From the NCBI RefSeq assembly GCF_017635265.1, contig NZ_JAGBLU010000104.1, forward strand, positions 62,001 to 126,000: a DNA stretch of 64,000 nucleotides. The letters are read 5' to 3'. Source of the DNA: Butyrivibrio sp. (GTDB lineage: Bacteria > Bacillota > Clostridia > Lachnospirales > Lachnospiraceae). The translations under genes and the position numbers were made by a program. Of the stretch, positions 7,627 to 17,030 are shown piece after piece (positions within the stretch are counted from its first letter, which is position 1; the number at the start of each line of letters is the position of its first letter). The notes beneath the pieces were generated by a model. It was not told the DNA's origin. It did not search any database and saw only the letters and a list, made by a program, of their open reading frames with translations.

Positions 7627-9504
7627 ATGTGCGGAATTTGCGGATACATTTCCAAAAACAGAATAAGTGAAGATAATCTGAGGATTATGAACGATACAAT
7701 GATCCATAGAGGACCTGATGATAGCGGAGTATCAGTCTATGAGGACAAGGACGGATATTCAGTGGGACTGGCCCAGAGAAGACTTTCAATTTTGGACCTT
7801 TCGCCATTGGGACATCAGCCGATGCATTCGGTAAACGGCAGAATAACAATTGTTTTTAATGGAGAGATTTACAATTTCCTTGAACTTAAGGAGGAGCTTT
7901 CAGACTATCCATACAAGTCTCATTGTGACACAGAAGTCATAATCGCAGCTTACCTTAAGTGGGGAATAGACATGGTGAATCATATTCACGGAATGTTTGC
8001 CATTGCCATTTACGACAGAGAGACTTCAGATGTCTACCTCATCAGAGACAGGATCGGTAAAAAACCTCTTTTTTACTGGATAGATGGTGAGAATCTTATT
8101 TTTGGTTCTGAACTAAAGCCTATTATGAAGTGCCCGGGTTTTAAGGGAGAAATAAGAACAGATGTTATCTCAAGATACCTTTATCAGCAGTATATAATTG
8201 CTCCTGATACAATATTTAAGGATGTTTATAAACTTGAAGCCGGTGGCGTGTTAAAGTTTCATCTTGGAGAAATAACCAAGTGGAAATACTGGGACGTAAA
8301 AAAGGTCTACGCAGAAAAGTCCGGAGATCAGATTGAGAGCTATGAAGAAGCAAAAGAAGGGTTGAAGCAGCGCCTAAAAAAGGCAGTTGCTGACAGGATG
8401 ATTGCAGATGTACCTCTTGGAACTTTTCTCTCAGGTGGGTATGATTCATCCCTTGTAACAGCTATGGCTCAGGAGTTTTCTGACAAACCTGTCAAAACTT
8501 TCTGTATAGGATTTGGTGTTCCCAGCTACAATGAGGCAGAGTATGCCAAGGAAGTTGCAAAGCATCTTGGATGTGAGCATACTGAGCTTTATATCTCCGA
8601 AAAAGAGATGTTTGATCTGGTGAACAGCATTCCTCAATACTATGATGAACCATTCGCAGACAATTCGCAGATTCCGTCAATGCTTGTAAGTAAGCTTGCA
8701 AAAAAGGATGTAACAGTGGCTCTTTCCGGTGACGGCGGAGATGAGTTTTTCTGTGGATACAATATATACGATAATGTAAGACAGGCTCAGCAGCTGGAAA
8801 TTCCGGGAGCAATAGTTAATGCTATTGGGCAGATTCCCGTGGGAAGTGGCAAGCTTCTTGATAAGATGCCTTTCAGAGTCAGGGTTGTTGCCGGTAACAG
8901 AGACAAAGAGACCAAAACTCAGCTTGTCTCAAAGGGATATATAGATGCAGCAAGAGCCTTTGTACTAGGGGATAAGCAGCCGGTTCTTTTCCCGATAGAG
9001 TCATCTTACGGTGTAAAAGATTTTCAGGTAAGAAGAATGCTTCTTGATATGGATACTTATCTTCCTGATGATATTCTGGTCAAGATGGACAGAGCTTCCA
9101 TGAAGTATTCTCTGGAGAACAGATGCCCTATAATGGACACAGAGGTGATGGAGTATTCCTTCAGGATTCCTCATAAATTCAAATATTTTAATGGCGACAA
9201 GAAGCATATTTTAAAGGATATTGCCTATGACTATATCCCAAAAGAGCTGCTTAATCGTCCAAAGACAGGATTCGGAGTTCCGATGGATCAGTGGCTAAGA
9301 GGTCCGTTAAAAGACCGTCTCATGGACTTTAGCAGTACAAGCTTTTTAAAGAATCAGGGATTATTTGATGCTGATTTCGTATCAAAATTTATCAACAACT
9401 ATGCAGTAAATGGAGATGCAGGTCCCGCCACAGGAGCTAATTTTAGTAAAATAGCCTGGTCATTCTTTATCTTCCAGCAGTGGTATGATTACTACATCAA
9501 TTAG
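7627..9504 (+). CDS. asnB: Asparagine synthase (glutamine-hydrolysing), copy 1
   Basis: 625 residues. Seen: MCGICGY with Cys2 as glutaminase nucleophile, RGPDDSG and the FNGEIYNF block of the N-terminal Ntn amidotransferase domain, then the ATP-pyrophosphatase loop LSGGYDSS near residue 269 and SGDGGDEFFCGY in the synthetase domain. Family role: moves ammonia from glutamine to an activated carboxylate. In polysaccharide loci such enzymes are thought to amidate uronic acids or other acid groups rather than aspartate. Only 13 bases separate it from the carrier protein gene, which hints that its acceptor may be carried on, or belong to, that pathway. A second copy is at 13443. Confidence 0.88.
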   Translation: MCGICGYISKNRISEDNLRIMNDTMIHRGPDDSGVSVYEDKDGYSVGLAQRRLSILDLSPLGHQPMHSVNGRITIVFNGEIYNFLELKEELSDYPYKSHCDTEVIIAAYLKWGIDMVNHIHGMFAIAIYDRETSDVYLIRDRIGKKPLFYWIDGENLIFGSELKPIMKCPGFKGEIRTDVISRYLYQQYIIAPDTIFKDVYKLEAGGVLKFHLGEITKWKYWDVKKVYAEKSGDQIESYEEAKEGLKQRLKKAVADRMIADVPLGTFLSGGYDSSLVTAMAQEFSDKPVKTFCIGFGVPSYNEAEYAKEVAKHLGCEHTELYISEKEMFDLVNSIPQYYDEPFADNSQIPSMLVSKLAKKDVTVALSGDGGDEFFCGYNIYDNVRQAQQLEIPGAIVNAIGQIPVGSGKLLDKMPFRVRVVAGNRDKETKTQLVSKGYIDAARAFVLGDKQPVLFPIESSYGVKDFQVRRMLLDMDTYLPDDILVKMDRASMKYSLENRCPIMDTEVMEYSFRIPHKFKYFNGDKKHILKDIAYDYIPKELLNRPKTGFGVPMDQWLRGPLKDRLMDFSSTSFLKNQGLFDADFVSKFINNYAVNGDAGPATGANFSKIAWSFFIFQQWYDYYIN

Positions 9505-9517
9505 AAAGAGGTTAATT

Positions 9518-9760
9518 ATGACAAGAGAAGAAGTTTTTGAGAAAATGAACGAAGTTTTCAGAGACGTTTTTGAAGATGACGATATCACAGTAACAGATGA
9601 GACAACAGCAGACGACATTGATGATTGGGACTCACTTGAACACATTAATCTGATAAACGCCATGGAACAGGAATTTGATATTAAGTTTACTATGGGTGAG
9701 ATTGTTGGTATGAAGAATGTAGGAGCAATGGCTGACCTTATTATCGCTAAGCTTGGCTGA
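9518..9760 (+). CDS. Acyl carrier protein
   Basis: 80 residues from the ATG at 9518 with AAAGAGG upstream; the longer frame from 9485 overlaps asnB and is rejected. Seen: a four-helix acidic protein with DDWDSLEHINLI, where Ser39 is the phosphopantetheine site, and LIIAKLG at the end. It is not next to fatty-acid genes, so it is a dedicated carrier for a special acyl group. With the FkbH-like protein at 11598 it fits a scheme in which a small hydroxy-acid is loaded onto the carrier. The link to MBOAT at 15413 is inference from position. Confidence 0.88.
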   Translation: MTREEVFEKMNEVFRDVFEDDDITVTDETTADDIDDWDSLEHINLINAMEQEFDIKFTMGEIVGMKNVGAMADLIIAKLG

Positions 9761-9803
9761 TAAAAGCCTTAGTAGTAGAAACAAGCAGGTTTAAGAGGAT
9801 AAA

Positions 9804-10193
9804 ATGAGAGTACACCACATAGGTTATCTGGTAAAAAACATATCAAAAACTGAAAAAAAGTTCCTTGAACTTGGATATGAGATTGAAAGCCCTACGAAGT
9901 TTGATGAGATTAGAAATATTGATATCGAATTTTTGGTAAACGGTGATTACAGAGTGGAGCTTATTGAACCAAAGGGCGAGGATTCTCCAATGTATCCGCT
10001 TCTTAAACGTTACAAAAATACCCCGTATCATCTCTGCTATGAAGTGGAGAACATAGATGATGCCATAAGCGATCTTGGGGATAAACATTATACCGTAATT
10101 CAGGAACCCAATATTGCGTCATGCATTGAAGGTAAGAAAGTAGCTTTTTTGAATAATATCAGCATGGGAATCATAGAGCTTGTGGAAATATGA
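9804..10193 (+). CDS. VOC-family (glyoxalase/epimerase fold) protein
   Basis: 129 residues. Seen: VHHIGYLV at the N-terminus (first metal His), FLVNGDYRVELIEP in the first beta-alpha module, and YHLCYEV and MGIIELVEI in the second, the spacing of methylmalonyl-CoA epimerase-like VOC proteins. Possible roles are epimerisation or isomerisation of an acyl thioester or sugar; the reaction cannot be told from sequence. Position between the carrier protein and FkbH-like genes suggests it acts on the carrier-bound acyl group. A perfect 8-bp inverted repeat (10195-10202/10212-10219) begins one base after its stop. Confidence 0.7.
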   Translation: MRVHHIGYLVKNISKTEKKFLELGYEIESPTKFDEIRNIDIEFLVNGDYRVELIEPKGEDSPMYPLLKRYKNTPYHLCYEVENIDDAISDLGDKHYTVIQEPNIASCIEGKKVAFLNNISMGIIELVEI

Positions 10194-10280
10194 TTCAAAT
10201 CATATATCACCTGATTTGAGATATCTTCAATGTGAGAGCCGGATATAAACTTTTGTTTACATTAGGAGGAATATAGTCCC

Positions 10281-11492
10281 TTGGAGTCAGATAAAAGCAG
10301 TCCAAAACACATTGCAATGTATATAGGCTCCCTTCAAAAAGGCGGTGCCGAAAGAGTCATGTCAAACCTTGCGGATTTCTTTTTTGAGCAGGGCTACAAA
10401 GTGACCTTTGTTACAACATACCTTGCGGACAATGAATATGAAGTTAAGCACGCAGCCTGGAAAAAAGTTCCTGCGGGGGCTCCCGGAGCTGAACTTGTAG
10501 CTGACCTTGATGAGAATCCCGCCTGGATAGATCCAAAAGGTGGAGAAGAAGGTGGAATTGAGCGTGTTTTCTCAGCTCTTTTAAAAAGTGAACAAAAGGG
10601 CAGAGCATACAATCTTCGTATGAGGCACAAAAAGCTTCAGGATATCTGGAAAGAACTTCATCCGGATCTTATCCTGAGTTTTATTGGTAAAAATAATATT
10701 ATGGCACTTTCCACTGCTACCGGCGAGAATATCCCGGTAGTAGTTTCTGTGCGTTCAGATCCCGACAGAGAATATGCATCTTTTTCCATGAAAAGCTCAA
10801 TGCTTGCTCTTTTTGGAAGGGCAGCAGGAGTTGTTGTTCAGTCTCAGGGGGCAAAAGAGAAGTTTCCGGGCTACATACAAAAGAAATGCACCATACTTCC
10901 AAATGCCATAAATCCTTCTTTTATCAGAAAGCGTTATATAGGAGAGAGGGAGAAGAAAATTGTCATGGTGGCAAGGCTTGATGCCAATAAGAATCAGGCA
11001 ATGGTTCTTGAAGCCTTTAAAGAAATTCTTGCAAAAGGCTATAAAGATTACAGTCTTGCATTTTATGGCGATGGTCCGGACAGAATAAAGCTTCAGAACA
11101 TGGCTGTTAAGCTGGGAATAGATAAAAACGTTGAGTTCAAGGGAAGTGTACAGCACGTGGCAGAGCACATTGAAAAGGCATCAATGTTTATTCTTGCTTC
11201 AAAACAGGAAGGTATGCCCAACTCCCTTATTGAGGCCATGTCTTTGGGACTTCCGTGTATTTCCACAGACTGTCCCTGCGGAGGTCCAAGAGAGCTTATT
11301 ACAAACGGAGAAAATGGTATTCTCATACCGGTTGACGATAGACAAGCTCTTGTCAGCTCAATTGAGAAGCTTATTACTGATAAAGACTATGCTGATAAAA
11401 TCGGAAGTGCTGCAGTTAAAATCCAGGAGAAGTGCAGTCCTGATGTGACAAATCAGAAATGGAAAGAATACTTTGATTCTTTAATGCGATGA
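10281..11492 (+). CDS. GT4-family glycosyltransferase (paralogue of the gene at 5673)
   Basis: 403 residues if translation starts at TTG 10281, which has AGGAGGA at 10264-10270 ten bases upstream; an in-frame ATG at 10317 has no such site. Seen: YIGSLQKGGAERVMSNLAD, IVMVARLDANKNQ, KQEGMPNSLIEAMSLGLP and CPCGGPRELI. Compared with the paralogue it carries an extra stretch (about residues 50-95) containing GAELVADLDENPAW and a Gly-Glu-rich loop. It interrupts the carrier-protein/FkbH cassette, so its sugar may be the one that gets acylated (inference). Confidence 0.83.
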   Translation: MESDKSSPKHIAMYIGSLQKGGAERVMSNLADFFFEQGYKVTFVTTYLADNEYEVKHAAWKKVPAGAPGAELVADLDENPAWIDPKGGEEGGIERVFSALLKSEQKGRAYNLRMRHKKLQDIWKELHPDLILSFIGKNNIMALSTATGENIPVVVSVRSDPDREYASFSMKSSMLALFGRAAGVVVQSQGAKEKFPGYIQKKCTILPNAINPSFIRKRYIGEREKKIVMVARLDANKNQAMVLEAFKEILAKGYKDYSLAFYGDGPDRIKLQNMAVKLGIDKNVEFKGSVQHVAEHIEKASMFILASKQEGMPNSLIEAMSLGLPCISTDCPCGGPRELITNGENGILIPVDDRQALVSSIEKLITDKDYADKIGSAAVKIQEKCSPDVTNQKWKEYFDSLMR

Positions 11493-11597
11493 TAACGGAA
11501 GTGTAGGAACGAAAGGCACAAAAAGTCCGTGTTATATACTTTTGATGTTTAAATACAGCACAGAATATATGCGTATTTTGATAAATAGGAGCAAACG

Positions 11598-13394
11598 GTG
11601 AAAGAGTTAGAATATCCCTTTGATAGCAGCTATATAATGAAAAAATCAAAGAGCCTTAAAAAGGCTCTTATTGCTGACGGCACAGACAGAATACATAAAA
11701 AAATCGCAGTACTTGGCGGCTCAACAACCCATGACATTATAAGAATTATGGAGCTGTTTTTGCTTAATTACGGAATTGAGCCTGAATTTTATGAGTCAGA
11801 GTATGGTCAGTATTGGCAGGATGCTATGTTTCCGGGAGAATTATCTGAGTTTAATCCCGATATTATTTACATTCACACATCAAACCGCAATATCAATGAC
11901 TTTCCCACAATGGATGACAGCACTGAGATGGTAGATGAGAAGCTTCAAAAGACCTATCAGCATTTTGAAACTATGTGGAAAAAGCTTTCGGACACATATC
12001 ATTGTCCGATTATTCAGAATAATTTCGAGGCACCATTTTACAGACTTCTTGGGAACAGGGATTTCTTTGATATTCATGGACGCCTTTCATTTATAAACAG
12101 ACTTAACGAAAAATTTGCAGAGTACGCAAGAAAAGCATCAGACTCGGCAGAGAGCTTTTTTATCAACGATATTAATTATATTTCGAGCTGCTATGGACTT
12201 GATCAGTGGTCAGACCCACTTGCATGGCATATGTACAAATACGCCCTTTGCATTCAGGCTATTCCAACATTGAGTTTCAACGTTGCCAACATTATAAAGT
12301 CAATATATGGCAAAAATAAAAAGGGACTTGTTCTCGATCTGGATAACACCCTGTGGGGCGGAGTTGTCGGTGACGACGGTGTAGATGGAATAGAAATCGG
12401 TCAGGAAACCAATCTCGGACAGGTTTATTCAGAGTTTCAAGGTTATGTGAAAATGCAAAAGGACATCGGAGTTCTTTTGACAGTTGATTCCAAAAATGAC
12501 GAAGAAAATGCGATTGCAGGGCTAAATCACCCGGACGGAAAGCTAAAGCCGGATGATTTTGTGGCAATAAAGGCCAACTGGGATCCTAAAAGCGAAAATA
12601 TGAAAGCTATTGCAAAAGAGCTGAATATTCTCCCTGAGTCTTTAGTGTTTGTGGATGATAATCCGGCTGAAAGGGCCATTGTTGAGGGACAGATAAAGGG
12701 AGCGGCAGTTCCTGAAATAGACAGTCCTGAGCACTACATCAGAATCATTGATCATGCAGGATTTTTTGAGGCCACATCGGTATCTGATGATGATAGAAAA
12801 CGCAATGAAATGTATATGGCCAACAAAAAGAGAAATGAACTTGAGGAGAGCTTTGCAGATTATGGCGAATATCTTAAGTCTCTTGAGATGGAGGCAGAGA
12901 TTGCACCGTTTGAGAAAATGTACATGCCAAGAATTGCCCAGCTTACCAATAAGAGCAATCAGTTTAACCTGACAACCAAGCGCTATACACAGGATGACAT
13001 CGAGAAAACTGCCGCAGATGACAGTAACATAACACTTTACGGCAGACTAAAAGATAAATTTGGTGACAACGGAATCGTATCACTTGTTATTGGAAATATC
13101 CGCTCCGGTGCTGAGCTTCACATTGATCTGTGGCTTATGAGTTGTAGAGTTTTAAAGCGCGATATGGAGTTTGCCATGATGGATGCGCTGGTTAAGAAGG
13201 CTTTGGAGCGCGGAGTTAAGACAATTTATGGCTATTATTATCCAACAGCCAAGAACAAGATGGTAAAAGAGTTCTTTGACGGACAGGGCTTTGATCTTGT
13301 GTCTGAGGATGAAGATGGAAACAGGACGTATAAATTGGATTTAAATCAGGAATATACGAATAAAAATAATTTTATAGATGTACATCTTAAATGA
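11598..13394 (+). CDS. FkbH-like HAD-superfamily protein (acyl-carrier loading enzyme)
   Basis: 598 residues from GTG 11598 with TAGGAG upstream. Seen: an N-terminal SGNH/HAD-linker region beginning IAVLGGSTTHD, then the HAD catalytic motif LDLDNTLWGGVVGDDG near residue 245, SKNDEENA, VFVDDNPAER, and a C-terminal GNAT-like region. This is the full FkbH architecture. Known FkbH members take 1,3-bisphosphoglycerate and load a glyceryl group on a carrier protein. With the carrier protein at 9518 this predicts a glyceryl-type or related thioester as precursor for a glycan substituent. Which acid is really used is not shown. Confidence 0.82.
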   Translation: MKELEYPFDSSYIMKKSKSLKKALIADGTDRIHKKIAVLGGSTTHDIIRIMELFLLNYGIEPEFYESEYGQYWQDAMFPGELSEFNPDIIYIHTSNRNINDFPTMDDSTEMVDEKLQKTYQHFETMWKKLSDTYHCPIIQNNFEAPFYRLLGNRDFFDIHGRLSFINRLNEKFAEYARKASDSAESFFINDINYISSCYGLDQWSDPLAWHMYKYALCIQAIPTLSFNVANIIKSIYGKNKKGLVLDLDNTLWGGVVGDDGVDGIEIGQETNLGQVYSEFQGYVKMQKDIGVLLTVDSKNDEENAIAGLNHPDGKLKPDDFVAIKANWDPKSENMKAIAKELNILPESLVFVDDNPAERAIVEGQIKGAAVPEIDSPEHYIRIIDHAGFFEATSVSDDDRKRNEMYMANKKRNELEESFADYGEYLKSLEMEAEIAPFEKMYMPRIAQLTNKSNQFNLTTKRYTQDDIEKTAADDSNITLYGRLKDKFGDNGIVSLVIGNIRSGAELHIDLWLMSCRVLKRDMEFAMMDALVKKALERGVKTIYGYYYPTAKNKMVKEFFDGQGFDLVSEDEDGNRTYKLDLNQEYTNKNNFIDVHLK

Positions 13395-13442
13395 AGCTCG
13401 CATATCTGAAATAAGGAATTATGTGTATTATAAGGACAAAAT

Positions 13443-15356
13443 ATGTGCGGAATAGCAGGACTAATACAGTTTAAGAAAGATACAAAAGAAAATATCCACA
13501 GAATGAACGAGCGAATGCTCCACAGAGGCCCGGATGACGGCGGAATATATATAAGTGATGATGGCAAGGTCGCTTTTGGTCACAGGCGGCTTGCTATTGT
13601 TGACCTTTCAAAGAATGGCGCTCAGCCTATGATTTCACATAGTGGGAAGAGCGTCATTGTTTATAATGGCGAAATTTATAACGCTTCTGATGTGAAAAAA
13701 AGTTTACTTGAAGATGCAGCCTCTAAAGGCGCTGAAATCGGTGCTTTTCGCGGTACATCAGATACAGAGGTTTTAGTTGAGGCCATAGAGCACTTTGGCA
13801 TGAAAAGAGCTCTTTCTTTATGCAAGGGGATGTTTGCCATTGCAGTCTACGATATGGAAAATGGCACAGTTTCTTTTGCCAGAGACAGAGTCGGAGAAAA
13901 GCCTCTCTACTATGGAAATGTGGCAGGTGCTTTTGCTTTTGCATCTGATGTAGGGTGTTTGCGCGTTATTGACGGTTTTGATAATGAGATAGATACTGAT
14001 GTTCTGGACATGTATTTTGAAGAGGGCTATATCCCGGCTCCTTATTCAATCTACAGGGGAATAAAAAAGCTTGAGCCCGGAACAATCCTTAAAGTAAATG
14101 TTGACACACTTGAATGTGAAACAGAAAAGTATTGGTCTATGCAGGAAACTGCAAGGAAGGGGCAGAAGAATAAATTTACCGGAAGCAGGACAGAGGCGGC
14201 AGATGAGCTTGAGAGACTTTTAAAAGAGTCTATTAAAGGGCAGATGGTTGCAGATGTTCCCCTTGGAGCATTCCTTTCGGCAGGAATAGACAGCAGCACC
14301 GTAGTTTCATTGATGCAGTCCATAGCCCCCGGAAAAGTCCGCACCTTTACAATCGGTATGGAGGATGAGAAGTTTAATGAAGCAGTTATTGCCAAAGAAA
14401 TAGCATCTTGCCTTGGAACAGACCACACGGAGCTCTACATAGGGGAGGCTGATGCCAAGGCTGTTATTCCGAAGCTTTCAGCTATGTTTGGGGAACCTTT
14501 TGCAGATTCATCGCAGATACCAACATATCTTGTCAGTAAGATGACAAGAGAACACGTGACGGTTTCTCTTTCAGGTGATGGAGGAGATGAGCTCTTTTGC
14601 GGATATAAGTCCTATAACTCTGTTGCAAGAGTATGGGGCAAGGCTTCAAAAGTTCCATATGCACTCAGAAAGCCGGTAAGTTCCCTTCTTACAAATATTT
14701 ATGGTCTTGACAGTGAGCTTAACCTGAAAAATCCCATGGGCTATGCCAAGGCTCTTTACTTTGGGGCCAAGTCTCCATACGAAGTACATCGAATGGAGCA
14801 TGAGAGCGATCCTCTGATCAAAAAAATTGCACTTAAAGCCGGAAATGCTAAATACAAATGTATGGATCTTCCGGCAGATTTTCTCGGAGAAGTAAATCAC
14901 GAAGCCATGCTTATGGATATGTGCCTTTATCATCCTGACGATATCCTTGTTAAAGTGGACAGAACAGCAATGGCAGTGTCCCTGGAAACGAGAGTACCTA
15001 TGCTTGACAGGGACGTATTGGAATTTGCTTGGAGTCTGCCGATTGAATACCTCAGAAATGACAATCAGGGGAAACTTATTTTGAGGGATGTGTTGTACAG
15101 ATATGTTCCTCGTGATATGATGGAGCGACCAAAAAAAGGATTTTCAATTCCTATTAAGAGCTGGCTCCTTGATAAAGATATAAGAGACTGGGCAGAAGCT
15201 CTTTTGGATAAGGATAAAATCAGGCAGCAGGGACTTCTGAACCCTGATGTTGTAGAGAAAATCTGGACAGATTTCACAGAGCGTGGGATTTATCGTGTAC
15301 AGATATGGTACATTCTGATGTTCCAGCAGTGGTATGAAAGTGATTATTTACAGTGA
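13443..15356 (+). CDS. asnB: Asparagine synthase (glutamine-hydrolysing), copy 2
   Basis: 637 residues. Seen: MCGIAGL with Cys2, HRGPDDGG and VYNGEIYNA in the glutaminase domain, FLSAGIDSSTVV as the ATP loop (Ala in place of the second Gly seen in copy 1) and SGDGGDELFCGY. The C-terminal ERPKKGFSIPI block is conserved. The pair of AsnB-type enzymes in one glycan locus suggests two different carboxyl acceptors, or an amidation step and an acyl-transfer step. It follows the FkbH-like gene by 48 bases and precedes the acyltransferase, so it belongs to the same transcription unit. Confidence 0.87.
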   Translation: MCGIAGLIQFKKDTKENIHRMNERMLHRGPDDGGIYISDDGKVAFGHRRLAIVDLSKNGAQPMISHSGKSVIVYNGEIYNASDVKKSLLEDAASKGAEIGAFRGTSDTEVLVEAIEHFGMKRALSLCKGMFAIAVYDMENGTVSFARDRVGEKPLYYGNVAGAFAFASDVGCLRVIDGFDNEIDTDVLDMYFEEGYIPAPYSIYRGIKKLEPGTILKVNVDTLECETEKYWSMQETARKGQKNKFTGSRTEAADELERLLKESIKGQMVADVPLGAFLSAGIDSSTVVSLMQSIAPGKVRTFTIGMEDEKFNEAVIAKEIASCLGTDHTELYIGEADAKAVIPKLSAMFGEPFADSSQIPTYLVSKMTREHVTVSLSGDGGDELFCGYKSYNSVARVWGKASKVPYALRKPVSSLLTNIYGLDSELNLKNPMGYAKALYFGAKSPYEVHRMEHESDPLIKKIALKAGNAKYKCMDLPADFLGEVNHEAMLMDMCLYHPDDILVKVDRTAMAVSLETRVPMLDRDVLEFAWSLPIEYLRNDNQGKLILRDVLYRYVPRDMMERPKKGFSIPIKSWLLDKDIRDWAEALLDKDKIRQQGLLNPDVVEKIWTDFTERGIYRVQIWYILMFQQWYESDYLQ

Positions 15357-15412
15357 AAGACAAAATATATTTGTTTTTCACCATAAAATAATAAGATTTT
15401 AGTGAGATTTTT

Positions 15413-17008
15413 ATGGGAATTACTTCGTTCAGCTTTTTGATATTTTTCATAGTGACAGTTGCTTTTTATTATACTGTTCCTCTGTTGTTTAAAGGAGGAC
15501 AGTGGGTGGTACTTTTAATTGCAAGTATTATCTATTACCTTTTATCAGGTAACGGAGTGCTTATTTTGTATCCGCTCTTTGCATCCCTGGCTACATGGGG
15601 ATTATTAAAGGCATTAAAGAAAGTATCAGGGAGTGCAGATGGAAAATCGGATGATACTGCCGCCAAAAAAAGAAGAATTGTTCTTTTGCTTGAACTTGCA
15701 GCTCTTCTTGGTATTTTAATAGCTTTAAAATATACTAAGCTGATCCATGGGGGAAGCATAGCAACACCGCTTGGACTTTCCTTTTATACATTTATTCTTC
15801 TGGGATATTTCATAGAAGTATACAACGGTCTTACAGATTCCAATGAGAGCTTTTTTAAGACGGTACTCATAGGAATGTATTTTCCCGTAATGATCTCCGG
15901 TCCGATTTTTCAGATAAGAGAAACCGGAAAACAGTTTTTTGAAAGACACAGGCTCGATTATAAAAACATCACCTTTGGCGCTCAGCGAATGCTCTGGGGA
16001 TTTTTTAAGGAGCTTGTTATTTCAGAGAGACTTGCTGTTGTAGTAAATACAATTTACAACAATGATACCGCATATCCAGGCGCTTATATAATGCTTGGAA
16101 CAGTGGGATTTGCCCTCCAGCTCTACACCAACTTCTCAGGTTGTATGGATATAGTAATCGGAGCATCGCAGTGCTTTGGAATTATTCTTCCTGAGAACTT
16201 TACAACTCCGTTTTTTGCCCGGAGTATCAGCGAATATTGGAGAAGATGGCACATTACTCTTGGTGTCTGGATGAGAGAAAATGTCTTTTATCCACTTCTT
16301 AGAACCGGGATGATCACTAAACTTGGCAAGACACTAAAGGGCAGGTTTGGTAAAAAGAAGGGTAAGCAGTACACCACATATGTGGCAATGTTTATTCTCT
16401 GGTTTTCAGTAGGCTTGTGGCATGGCGGAGAGATGAAGTATGTCATCGGATCAGGTCTTCTTCACTGGGCATATATTGTAATCGGCGAGATATCGCTTCC
16501 GTTTTTCACATGGCTTTTTGCCGAAAAAATGCACATAAATATGAAAGGGAAATTTGCTGACTGTGTAAGAGTAGTGCGTACATTTATCCTTGTATGCATA
16601 GGTGATCTGTTCTTTAGGGCAGATAATGTTCCTCACGCACTTCGCATGTTAAAAGAAAGCGTTACGGTTTTTAATCCTCAGATTTTTGTGGATGGAAGTC
16701 TTTTGAATCTGGGTATAGATATAGTTGATTGGGGAATTATCCTTGTTTCACTTGTAATTCTTACCTGCGTATCGGTTATGCAGTACAAAATGGAGAATGG
16801 CAAGGCAGTACCTAAGGCAGACGGTGATTCAAAGAATGAAAGAACTTCCAAAAAAGTTTCGGATTTTTGTAATGTCCGCGAGTATATTGCTGAAAGACCA
16901 ATAGTACTTAGATGGTTCATCTATATGGCGTTTTTGTTCATGGTCATTCTCATTGCTGAGTATGGCCCCGGATACAGCGCTGCGGAGTTTATATACAAGG
17001 ATTTTTAA
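15413..17008 (+). CDS. MBOAT-family membrane O-acyltransferase (DltB/AlgI-like)
   Basis: 531 residues with about 10-12 hydrophobic segments. Seen: SEYWRRWHITLG and FWSVGLWHGG-type core (here WFSVGLWHGG, catalytic His337) as in DltB, AlgI and PatA. Family role: passes an acyl group from a cytoplasmic carrier through the membrane to a polymer outside. The next gene is an SGNH-type anchored protein, the usual partner. With an acyl carrier protein and FkbH homologue upstream in the same run, the donor is likely that dedicated carrier thioester rather than acetyl-CoA (inference). Confidence 0.85.
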   Translation: MGITSFSFLIFFIVTVAFYYTVPLLFKGGQWVVLLIASIIYYLLSGNGVLILYPLFASLATWGLLKALKKVSGSADGKSDDTAAKKRRIVLLLELAALLGILIALKYTKLIHGGSIATPLGLSFYTFILLGYFIEVYNGLTDSNESFFKTVLIGMYFPVMISGPIFQIRETGKQFFERHRLDYKNITFGAQRMLWGFFKELVISERLAVVVNTIYNNDTAYPGAYIMLGTVGFALQLYTNFSGCMDIVIGASQCFGIILPENFTTPFFARSISEYWRRWHITLGVWMRENVFYPLLRTGMITKLGKTLKGRFGKKKGKQYTTYVAMFILWFSVGLWHGGEMKYVIGSGLLHWAYIVIGEISLPFFTWLFAEKMHINMKGKFADCVRVVRTFILVCIGDLFFRADNVPHALRMLKESVTVFNPQIFVDGSLLNLGIDIVDWGIILVSLVILTCVSVMQYKMENGKAVPKADGDSKNERTSKKVSDFCNVREYIAERPIVLRWFIYMAFLFMVILIAEYGPGYSAAEFIYKDF

Positions 17009-17030
17009 TTCAAAGAGTAATAAATAATTT

